This document shows positions 54,785-64,000 of a stretch of DNA of 64,000 nucleotides, one piece after another (position 1 is the first letter of the stretch; each line of letters begins with the position of its first letter). The DNA comes from Myotis daubentonii (taxonomy: Eukaryota; Chordata; Mammalia; Chiroptera; Vespertilionidae). Made by a program: the position numbers and the translations under genes. The stretch spans positions 116,301,074 through 116,365,073 of the forward strand of contig NC_081840.1 in NCBI RefSeq assembly GCF_963259705.1. Direction: 5' to 3'. The notes beneath the pieces are model-generated. The model searched no databases. It was given only the letters and a program-made list of their open reading frames with translations, and was not told the origin of the DNA.

Positions 54785-55350
54785 AAAAAATATTTATTAT
54801 TGAAAGTATTACATATGGTACCTTTTCCCCCAATGATCTCTTCCTTCCTGCTCCCACCCCCACCCCAGGCCTTTACCACACTATTGTCTGTGTCCATGGG
54901 TTGTGCATTTACATGCATATGAGTTCACTGGTTGATCTCTCTCCCACCCCTCCACCCCCATCCACTCCTGCCTTCTCTCTGAGGTTTGACAGCCTATTCA
55001 ATGCTTCTGTGTCTCTGGGTCTATTTTTGTTCATCAGTTTATGTTGTTCATTAGATTCCACATTTGAGTGAGAGCATATGATACTTAATCTTTCTCTGAC
55101 TGGCTTATTTCACTTAGCATAATGCTCTCCAGGTTCATCCATGCTGTTGCAAATGGTAAGAGTTGGTTCTTTTTTTTACAGCACCATAGTATTCCATTGT
55201 GTAGATGTACCACAGTTTTTTAATCCACTCATCTGCTGATGGGCACTAAGGCTGTTTCCAAATCTTAGCTATTGTAAATTATGCTGCTATGAACATAGGG
55301 GTGCATATATTCTTTCTGATGAGTATTTCTGATTTCTTAGGATATATTAC
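54785..55350 (-). mobile_element. 5'-truncated L1 3' end
   Basis: Minus-strand L1 3' UTR and ORF2 end: 'tgaaagtattacatatggta', 'cttagcataatgctctccag', 'gtgtagatgtaccacagttt', as in the full-length L1. The 5' break lies near 55350. Confidence 0.85.
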
Positions 55351-56265
55351 TAAATATCACTCTAGTAAAAGAAAAAGAAATTAGGTCTCATTAGAGATGT
55401 TTTAGACTACATGGCTGAGGAGAGTAGTCAAAGTGACGGAGATACATCAAAAGGACACACGGGCCAGCTCATGAGGCTCCCACTGGCAATATCTGAGACA
55501 TTTTTATTAAAATAAATAATAATAGTGATGGGTTAAACACTTTGAATAAAATAAAAATCCAGAAACCCATAATCATATAGAATAATATATTTAAATATTA
55601 ATAAATGAAAAGAAAAAAATAAATAATAAAGGACTGAAGAAATTTAAAAGATTACCAGTGGATGTTAAAATAGCAAATTATATGTTCAATAAGGAACAGC
55701 ATTTTTTCAGAGTGTCAAAGCACATTTTCACAAATTATCTATTAAGTATAAGAAAAAAAATTTAAAGTAAAATAATCTGACACTACCTTAACCAAATTAC
55801 AAAAGTTAACATTACCAATTTGGAGACAAACCAACATCATTTGCTTCCTAATATGGTACTGACAAGGAAGATATTTTATTTGATATTACTACCCAAAATA
55901 TACAACCTGAATCTAATTGTTGTTAAGAAATATCAGACAAATTTAATTAAGGGACATTCTACAATATAATTTTCAGATATATCAAGGTTAAGAAAGAAAG
56001 TTTGGGAAACTGTTTTAGATTTTTAAAGAGACTAAATATTTATGGTAACTAAATGTAATATAAGAGTCTGGACTGGAAAGTAAATCATAAATGGTATTAT
56101 GGAGATAATGAAACTTGAATGATGAATGTGAATTAGATATTATTATGGTATCAGTATTAAATATACTATAATGTAGTTATGTAAGAGACTGCCCCTCCTT
56201 CTTTTTAGTAAAAAATATATTGTTTAGGGATACAGGAGCCTGAAGTCTTCAACTTACTAATGCTT
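55351..56265. other. No feature recognised
   Basis: AT-rich sequence; no gene or clear repeat. Confidence 0.5.
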
Positions 56266-56267
56266 CA

Positions 56268-56291
56268 AAAGAGAGAGAGAAAGAGCTAGAG

Positions 56292-56341
<50 letters not shown>

Positions 56342-56350
56342 AGAAAGAAA
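56268..56350. repeat. (GA)n microsatellite
   Basis: Long run of GA units with A-rich interruptions at both ends. Confidence 0.95.
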
Positions 56351-56426
56351 GAGGAAGAGATGATAATGGGAGATTAAAAAGAAGTCAAACCTGGGTAAAG
56401 GGTATGCAGGAGTTCTTTGTACTATT

Positions 56427-58080
56427 TTTTTTTTTTTACTTGAAAATGTTTATTCTTTAAAAAATGAGTTGCTTTTTTATACAGTTATACAAAGTTTTTA
56501 ATGTTTCTTTGGCAATAGAATATGATGAAATTTTACAACTACATAAAAATTTACCTTTGCCTACAAAACCATATTTACTATATATACATAGCTGACTGAC
56601 ACAATTTGTTACCATCCAGCACCCTAATTAATTAACAAAATAAGCGACCACAAAAAGGATATTACAGGATTTTCAAAAAGAAAAAAAAGGGCAAAAGAGA
56701 CACACAGTCTTCTGTGGCTCAAAACACAGTATCACAGCCTTATCTGCAGGCAACTTGCAATAATTGCCTAATATAATTAGTGATAAGAAATCCTTTCAGT
56801 GATGAAAAAATTCTTATAAGTCCCGTTGAAGTACTGCTTTAGTTTAAATATATATATAGGAAACTATTTAAACTTCTGCTACTCCAAATATATTTAATGC
56901 TCATTTTTAATGAGGTGTCTTCTCCCAAGTATAACTACATCTTATCTTTGTAATAAGCAGACAAACAAAAACCCAGTGCTGGTGACAAATAGACAGTGGC
57001 ACCTTGTGCTATCCTTAAACCTTTTATATAATATTGAAATTGTGTGAAAATAAAAATGTACCCTCCAAAACAGATAAAATCAATACATGGTGATATAAAT
57101 CAAAATAGAAGTGCAACCATTACTTTACTAAAATTTCAATTTTGTGCTATAATCCAGTCAGATTTGTAGTGTAAGGGAGAGCTAGCACTCTTCTCACACT
57201 TGCCTTGAAAAGTAGCCTGTTTTTGTTTATAGGTATATTTCAAGGACTTCCCAGCTCTGTAAGCTAAGGACATGTCAGTTAGTTTATAAGTTTATTTTAT
57301 CAGGGTCAAGATTAGTTAGTCTGAAATAGATTTACCATTTCTTTTTTGGGGGGTGGGTCTACCCATTTCTTGCTTTTTAAAAATTTTTTTATTGCTTAAA
57401 GTATTACAAAGAGTATTACATATGTCTCCTTGATGGGAGATTTACCATTTCTAAAAAGGAAAAATACTGTGTTTTTGTTTGTTTGTTTCCTCTCAAGAAA
57501 TTACTCAATCTGAAATAACATAAAAATCACTGGCAAATGACAAGAAAAGAACCAAATGTTTTATATTAATCTGTACTTTAATCCTTCAATGTTTTGGTTA
57601 AAGAAGCTATGTTGTGTAACTGTACTTAAGTATTCAAAGAATAAAGGATTTGGTTTGGAGAGAAGAGGGTAGATTAAAAACACCTGCCTACATTTTACAG
57701 GAAATTGCAAAAGAACATGTTACAAATGAGTGAACAAATCTAGAATTTTTGACTTTGGATTTCAGTTGTACTGCCTATATAATTTGTACATCAGCCTTGT
57801 TTTATGATCATAAAATAATAAAAATAGATAGGTCTCTTTGTGTACAATGATTTTTTTTCTTGTTCTCCCAACATATTCTTAGTGAACTAAATTTTGTCTT
57901 AAAAAACACACAAGTAATTATATGGTAAAATGTAAGAGGAAATGAAGGCCGCGCGGTGAAAATTAACTCTACAAAAGGTGCCACATATTCTGTACTTAGA
58001 TGGGTTTTATTAATTTTTAATGACTTTATAGTAATGTGCTCATTCGAGTACTGATTATTCCAGAGTGATGGGACAAACAC
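56427..58080 (-). pseudogene. Possible retrocopied mRNA 3' UTR (source unknown)
   Basis: Read on the minus strand, an AATAAA (plus-strand tttatt at about 56450) lies roughly 12-15 bases before an A-run (T-run near 56427-56440), as in a processed transcript. The upstream sequence is moderately AT-rich and looks like a long 3' UTR. A 90-codon frame at 58080-57808 has no recognised domain. I found no target duplication and do not recognise the parent gene, so it may be ordinary DNA. A small L1 piece interrupts it at 57343-57437. Confidence 0.3.
57343..57437 (-). mobile_element. Very short L1 insertion with a 3' extension
   Basis: Perfect 15-bp duplication agatttaccatttct at 57328-57342 and 57438-57452. 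Inside, on the minus strand, are about 45 bases of L1 3' end ('gtaatactttaagcaataaa'), an A-rich stretch, about 30 non-L1 bases ('gaaatgggtagacccacc') and a second short A-run. Confidence 0.8.
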
Positions 58081-58519
58081 TCAGGTGTGTTATTTTGTTT
58101 TCAAACAAAAATTAAGGCAGGAGGAAAGGAAGATGAGAAGGAAATCACAATGCATCTATTATGTTCAAATATACTGAAATTAGAAGCCCCAAGTATGTAA
58201 AACAATAAACAACTTGATTGAAATGGAATATATGGCCACAATATAATGACATACATGTGATCCTATCATCTAACATGTGAATTCCTCAGCCAGACTTTCA
58301 TTATTTTCCATGGCACAGTATAGGCCTTAGTTCCACATACAACTTCTCTGCTTTAATAAAAGCATTACCCTCCCTGCCTCTTCCATAAGTCTATTGGTTC
58401 CTACCACCTCAGCTATACTTATGCTGGCCCTCTATTCAAAACCCCTCTCACTTTCCCTCTAAGCCACACCCATCCTTTAATGTCCACCCCCTCCTGAGCA
58501 TTATCTTAAGACATTATTA

Positions 58520-58696
58520 TTATTTTTAACTGATAGAGAGAGAGAAAGAGAGACATTGATGTGAGAGCAAAACATGGATTTCTCTCCTACGAGGGATGGA
58601 GCCCACAACCCCAGAATGTGCCCTAACCAGGAATCAAACCAGCATCCTTTGGGTACACAGGATGATGCCCAAACTACTGAGCCACAGGGGCTAGGG
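58520..58696 (-). mobile_element. VES-type SINE, minus strand
   Basis: 'gatagagagagagaaagag', 'gggatggagcccacaacccc', 'accaggaatcaaaccagcat', 'ccaaactactgagccacagg'. Imperfect duplication cttaagacattatt / cttaagccattatt. Confidence 0.85.
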
Positions 58697-58978
58697 CTTA
58701 AGCCATTATTTTATCAAGAAGATGATACTTTTTATTTCTATAGTAGAATAAGATCAAAGAAAGTTCAGACCAAAGGGGAGGCTAGAGAATTCCAGGAATA
58801 TCTTTCATAGCCACTTAGTCATATCTCAGCATATAGATTTATTAATTTTTAAAGTATTCAAATATCCACAAAATGGTACAGATATTTTTTAATTATCTCA
58901 TGTGTTTATACTACATTTAATCATTTTGTAACATCATTATCATTTTTTGCTTCTGTCTCCAACAATAAAATATATAAG

Positions 58979-59186
58979 TAGCCCTCGCCATTTGCTCAGT
59001 GGTTAGAGCCTCAGCCTGCGGACTGAGGGTCCCGTGTTTGATTCCATTCAAGGGCACATGCCTGGGTTGCAGGCTCAATCCCCAGTGTGGGCATGCAGGC
59101 ACAGCCGATCAGTGATTCTCTCTCGTCATTGATGTTTTTTCTCTCTCTCTCCTTCTCCCTTTCTCTGAAATCAATAATAATAATAT
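58979..59186 (+). mobile_element. VES-type SINE
   Basis: Head 'ccctcgccatttgctcagtg', 'gtttgattccattcaaggg', 'ggctcaatccccagtgtggg', pyrimidine tail and an (AAT)n/(TA)n end that runs into the next HeliBat. Confidence 0.88.
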
Positions 59187-59200
59187 ATATATATATATAT

Positions 59201-59374
59201 TAGAGGCCCAATGCATGAAATTTGTGCAAGAGTAATCCTTCCTTCCCCTGGTTGCCAGCACTGGCTTCCCTCTGGCACCAGGACCTGGGCTTCCCTCGCA
59301 GACCCAGCTTCATCCGGAAGGTCATCTGGAAGGACGTCAGTCTAATTAGCATATTATGCTTTTATTATTATAGA
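59201..59374 (-). mobile_element. Short HeliBat (174 bp)
   Basis: 3' end at the left 'ttagaggcccaatgcatgaa' plus 'atttgtgca' (CTAG changed to TTAG). 5' terminus at the right on the minus strand TCTATAATAATAAAAGC. The smallest complete-looking Helitron here. Confidence 0.85.
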
Positions 59375-59813
59375 TATATGTGTGATTGATAATCTCCCCA
59401 GGGCAATGCATATTATATATTTACCTCTGAGCTAGACACATCATCCTAATTGTATCTTTCCCTTGCATCCATGCTACTCTGGCATTTCATTACTTATCTC
59501 TTGCCTGGACAGTATCAGAAGCTTCCTAACTAATTTCTTGTTTCCTGGCTTTCTACACCAATGAATGTTTCATATGCTTAGGGAATGACATTTCTTAAAC
59601 ATACAAATTGCCTCCTTAAAACTCTGTGGTGCTTGCTCATCTTCTAAAAGATAAAGTCCCAAGTTCTTGATACAGCCTGTAAAGCCCTCTAGTATATAGC
59701 CTTTGTCTCTGTTTTACTTCTGTTCCTCTCTAACCAAAATGTGAACTCTGCACTACTGCTTCTGTCAAAGACTTTCAGAACTTAATCCTGTTGTGTTTTT
59801 TCAATCTTGCATG
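59375..59813. other. Possible ancient repeat, class not assigned
   Basis: Text such as 'ccttaaaactctgtggtgct' and 'aaagataaagtcccaagttc', 'agcctgtaaagccctctagt' recalls a common old mammalian repeat, but I cannot assign it. Confidence 0.3.

Positions 59814-59908
<95 letters not shown>
59814..59908. repeat. (CT)n(CA)n compound microsatellite
   Basis: About 25 CT units followed by about 21 CA units. A (TG)n of about 8 units is at 60085-60102. Confidence 0.97.
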
Positions 59909-59909
<1 letters not shown>

Positions 59910-60585
59910 TACCTGAAATAGCTCTCATTCCTGGTTTCTCAGGGGTCTATTTTTTCTCTGTGCCTCCTCAGACATTTCCTCCTCTCTGAGGACTCCTCAG
60001 ACCCTCCCAGGTCTATCCTCCTATGACACCAACATTTTATGTATCTGCATTGCAAGACTAAGTGCAAGAAAATGCAGTAGACTTGTGTGTGTGTGTGTGT
60101 GTTTCCAGCAGGATCTGGCTCATGGTAGATGAGATATAAAAGTTGGTTGTCTAAACAAATAAAATTGTGCTCCATAAACAGCTTTTGTTTGATTAGTTAT
60201 AGGCATATTTTGATTACAAGTATCAGTGACTCTAACATAAACATAAAGAGAAACTTATGAGTTTATCTAACCATGGGGATCATGGTTAAAAAAACAAATA
60301 AGACCAAATTATATATAATTACATGTGTCAAACTTGTAAAAATGTTCTGTAAGTAATACATGGATATAGAACCCCCCCCCCGCCCCCACCCAAGATATTA
60401 AAGGTACACAGCAATCCTCAGCCCTAAAGAGTAACAAATTCATCAATCACTGCAAGGTGATTAAAATTTTAACGTTAAGACTTAACATTTCTATGTTTTA
60501 GAAAATAACCCAGTCCTCTGGAATATACCAATCTGTGTCATCTTTCCTAAGCATAGGAAAATCTTCTCACTTGATTCCACTAGGT

Positions 60586-60777
60586 CAGGGGTGGGGAACC
60601 TTTTATCTGCCAAGGGTCATTTGGATATTTATAACATCATTCGCGGGCCAGACAAAATTATCAACTTAATATATTTGGTCAAGCATTTAATTAACTCACC
60701 CCTAATGCCTTGGCAGGGCCAGTCCTAATGATTCCTCGGGCTTTATATGGCCTGTGGGCTGAACATTACCCACCCTG
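60586..60777 (+). mobile_element. hAT MITE (192 bp)
   Basis: Ends caggggtggggaacc and, inverted, cagggtgggtaatgt. 8-bp duplication with one mismatch (cactaggt at 60578-60585, cactagat at 60778-60785). 'gcgggccagacaaaatta' is typical of hAT MITEs. Non-coding. Confidence 0.9.
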
Positions 60778-60948
60778 CACTAGATGAACACAGGAATGAT
60801 ACATCTAATTATACCCACCACAAATAGCAAACTAAATTCAATGAGAGATTACATATAATTTAGGAATGTTTCAAAAAAGGGAAGTTTCTTTCTTCTAATA
60901 AAGTGCATGGTGGCTCTAAAATTTTTACACTTTCGAAAAAAAATGTTT

Positions 60949-61160
60949 CAGTGGTTCTCAACCTTCTGGCCCTTTAAATACAGTTCCTCATGTTGTGACC
61001 CAACCATAAAATTATTTTCGTTGCTAATTCATAACTGTAATGTTGCTACTGTTATGAATCGTAATGTAAATATCTGATATGCAGGATGGTCTTAGGCGAC
61101 CCCTGTGAAAGGGTCGTTTGACCGCCAAAGGGGTCGCGACCCACAGGTTGAGAACCGCTG
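60949..61160 (-). mobile_element. SPIN-type hAT MITE (212 bp)
   Basis: Ends cagtggttctcaacc and, inverted, cagcggttctcaacc. Body contains 'ggtcttaggcgacccctgtg' and 'ggggtcgcgacccacagg', the SPIN terminal blocks, in reverse. No convincing 8-bp duplication seen. Confidence 0.9.
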
Positions 61161-63185
61161 TTACATAAACATAGGTAATGATTCTTAGTTTGGGGCCAGG
61201 TCTAACCCAATCCTTTTTGAGATATTTGTTAGCCTACTTTGAAGAAAGTGCTGCTTAAAGCTGTAGATGTCCACAAAATATATGATCATTCGGTTAGAAA
61301 ACAAAGCATGAGAATGAATCGAAATACAGTTGCCAACTCTTTTGGGAGTTGCACTTTGGAGTGCTTGTGGGAATTTGGAGGATGCAATCAAGTACTTTGC
61401 AGAGGTAGAAATGCTGTGCTTGACCATTTCCCCCTAATCCTCTTGGATCCACTGCAAGCAGCATTCACTATAATTGACTAAGACACCCACTTAAATGATT
61501 CTGCAAGCTGTCATAACCCTCACCAGGCAATGTGGTCAGAATGCTATTATCATAACCTCTTGATATAGTATGATTCTTTATTGAAAATATCTATAAAAGT
61601 AAAAGGAAAAAGAGACTTCCAATAAGTGTATACTCATTTAGAATAGATTCACCAGAAAAGGAAGATTTAATAATAGGAATAATATACTAAGACAGTTGGG
61701 GATCCTTGGAGAACAAAATCTGAATTTTGAGCAAGTTGCAACCTTGCTATAATACAGCAGAAAGGTCTTCAAATAAAATATTAGAAAAATGTAACTTTGA
61801 AGAAAACCCAAACTATCATCAATCTAACTCTATCTTATTAAAAGTTGGCTCTTTCAATTACCCCTAAGATTTGTTACCAAAAAGGAAGCTTGTGGGGATT
61901 TCATGCTTCCCAGAGTTAATTATAGCAGCAATTCCTCCAACTGGAAAGTGTTTTCAGAGTGGAATCTTGAGGGTCCTCGTATACTTTGAGAGTCTGAGTC
62001 ATTCTTAGAATACTAGTATGTCTGTTGAGCAATATTCCTGTGTATCCTATCTCTGAATAATAATATGTGGTAAAAAAAAAATCATTCTGATTTCTACTAG
62101 ATAGATGTTTACCATATTCAAATCTATACTAACATTTTTAATTTTCCCAATCAAATTATTTCTTTATTTTACTTATTCTAGGCAGACTGGGAATTAATTT
62201 ATTTTTTCTATAATTAATTATGCATTACAGTATTTTCCAATAACCCAACCTTCCAAATGATTTAAATTAAAGTTGATAAAATGACTAAAAAAAAAAAGAT
62301 TTTTCTTCAACTTATTCTATACACATCAAGATTAAGCACAACAAAATATAATAGATGCTTTTTCATTCACTTTTACTGAGTATAGTTTATACTATACTAT
62401 AGACTTATTAATGTAAACCAGACTCCCTGTATACCAGAATGCCAGTGTGTTTACTTCCAAAAAGGAATATTAATGTCCATTTTCCATGGGAGTTCTTATC
62501 TGTATAAAACTTCTAAATAAATAACCTCAAAGTCTCTTGATGAGCACAGAATCAGAGCAAAGAGAATTAGATTGTCTTGAGTGATACTTCATTCTGTCTA
62601 CAGAAAAGCCTGATGAACTATCTCGGCTTCACAAGAAAATAGATTTCCCTTGTGAATTAAGTATCTGTGCCTACCAGACACATTTTCTCTTTCCTTGGAC
62701 TGTGTTGACTAAATAGTTACAAATTCTATCTACTTTTCTGTTATCTACTAATGCTTACTACATCATTACTTCTGAAAATAAGATTACAACACAATTGAAT
62801 GAGTTCATCTTTCCTTAGTCTAGGATACATTCTAATCCTTTTGATTGGATATGTTATTCCTCAAGTATCCAATGACAACACTTACAAAGACTTCTCTTAG
62901 GTTATTTCTGAAGATAGCGAAATTGTCCACTTTATAAGGGATTGTGCTTGCTTTTTACTATTTTTATTCTAAGTGTATAACCTTCTCCAAATCCTGAGGT
63001 TAGCTTGATGACTTATACATAATGGTTTCTGAAGTTCCATCATGCATTGTGGATTTAATCAGAAGGGTTACTTTAAAAATTAATAAAATACAAAGTACTG
63101 ATACATGCTAAAATGTGCATAAACATAAAAAACATTACTCTTAGTTAAATAAGCCATTTCATATTTATATGAAATATCCAGAATA
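61161..63185. other. No feature recognised
   Basis: Mixed AT-rich sequence. The overlapping frames at 61185-61481 on the two strands have no domain and I do not call them genes. Confidence 0.5.
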
Positions 63186-63189
63186 GGTA

Positions 63190-63375
63190 AACCTAAAGAG
63201 ATTAAAGCAGATAAGTGGCTCATATTTGCCAGAGGCTGGAGAAAAATTTTTTGAACTAGATAGAGGTGATAGTTACACGACATTGTTAATGTAGTAATTG
63301 TCACTGAATTGTTCACTTTAAAAGAGTTTATTTCTATTATATGAAATTTCATCTCAATAAAAATGTTTTAAAAAT
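63190..63375 (+). mobile_element. Old L1 3' UTR end
   Basis: 'tttgccagaggctggagaaa', 'gaggtgatagttacacgaca', 'gtcactgaattgttcacttt', 'atttcatctcaataaaaatg': the 3' end of an L1M-type element with A-tail. Confidence 0.75.
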
Positions 63376-63394
63376 AAAAATGCTATGTTGAAGA

Positions 63395-63495
63395 TTATTT
63401 GCTCATATACATGTGGATTTCTGAGCTCTTAACTCTGTTGGTCTGTGTGTCTGTTTTTCTGCCAATATCATGTTGTTTTGATTACTGTCACTTCA
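63395..63495 (-). mobile_element. L1 ORF2 segment, inverted 5' part
   Basis: Reverse-complement ORF2 text: 'tttgctcatatacatgtgga', 'ttggtctgtgtgtctgtttt', 'gccaatatcatgttgttttg'. It is adjacent to, and upstream in ORF2 order of, the sense-strand part that follows. Confidence 0.75.
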
Positions 63496-64000
63496 TAAGG
63501 AGTTAATACTCAAAATATATAAAGAACTCATACAACTAAACAGCAAAAAAAATCAAACAATCCAATTAAATAATGGGCAGAGAACCTGAACAGACTCTTC
63601 TCCCGAGAAGACATAGAAATGGCCAACAGATACACAAAAATATGCTTACCTTCACTAGCTATTAGGGAAATTAAAATCAAAACTACAATGAGATACCACC
63701 TCACACCTGTTAGAATGACTATCATCAACAAGGCAGGTAACAACAAGTGCAGGAGAGGTTGTACAGCAAAAGGAACCCTCATTTGCTGCTGGTAGGAATG
63801 CAAATTGTAAAAATTACTATGGAAAACAATATGGAAGTTACTAAAAAAATTAAGAATAGAGTTATTATGTGACCCAGAAACCCCTCTTCTGGGTATTTAT
63901 CTAAAAAAATTTGAAAACAGTTATTTGTAATAATATATGTACCTCTAGTACCTCTATGTTCATTGCAGCATTACTTACAGTGGCCAAGACTTGGAAACTA
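63496..64000 (+). mobile_element. L1 ORF2 3' part, runs off the window
   Basis: Sense ORF2 sequence: 'tactcaaaatatataaagaa', 'ccaattaaataatgggcaga', 'atgagataccacctcacacc', 'tatgtgacccagaaac'. Continues past the window end. Stops present. Confidence 0.85.

Noticed and set aside
60941..61168. 8-bp target duplication for the second SPIN element
   Set aside because: Flanks aaatgttt and ttacataa do not match.
61185..61481. Host exon (80-codon frames on both strands)
   Set aside because: No splice-site pair, no recognisable domain, opposite frames equally open.

Overview
This window is non-coding mammalian nuclear DNA. I see no host exon, RNA gene or operon; nearly everything recognisable is a transposable element. 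Three signatures point to a vespertilionid (vesper) bat. First, there are many non-autonomous Helitrons of HeliBat type (5' TC followed by TATATAATAAAAG, 3' palindrome plus CTAG, flanked by host A and T). Second, there are many tRNA-derived SINEs of the bat VES type. Third, there are hAT elements of the SPIN group. The species cannot be fixed from the sequence alone.

Layout. 1-4.6 kb: old SINE, HeliBat pieces, and an ORF1-only 'half-L1' (HAL1-like) copy split by a VES. 4.6-10.8 kb: a decayed class I endogenous retrovirus on the minus strand with two 334-bp LTRs, a tRNA-Phe-like primer site and gag, pro and env remnants; it sits inside an old L1 and is itself interrupted by a 730-bp hAT element. 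11-15.3 kb: SINEs, a probable solo LTR and a SPIN element. 15.3-21 kb: two more HAL1-like copies on the minus strand, one with an intact 282-codon ORF1 and an 18-bp target duplication. 22-24 kb: a solo ERVK-like LTR with a perfect 6-bp duplication, a MIR and a HeliBat. 24.9-27.2 kb: four abutting HeliBats. 28-34 kb: a long decayed L1 split by a VES and by a 1.77-kb composite Helitron that carries an inverted copy of the surrounding locus. 34-42 kb: HeliBats, many in head-to-tail pairs, with a mariner MITE and a short solo LTR. 42.9-50.1 kb: a full-length L1 on the minus strand (about 7.1 kb, 15-bp duplication) with three inactivating lesions. 50-64 kb: old L1 pieces, SINEs, another composite Helitron, microsatellites, hAT and SPIN elements, a possible retrocopied 3' UTR, and an L1 with a 5' inversion.

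The elements act as nested parasites. L1 supplies the retrotransposition machinery that probably moved the HAL1 and VES copies, as target duplications and A-tails show. The Helitrons and hAT/mariner MITEs lack their own enzymes here and depended on autonomous relatives elsewhere. The most notable results are: (a) six places where HeliBats abut head-to-tail, three of them sharing the same two-part organisation, as if a composite Helitron moved as one unit; (b) a Helitron carrying a chimeric inverted copy of both flanks of its own insertion site; (c) coding-competent and chimeric ORF1-only L1 derivatives.
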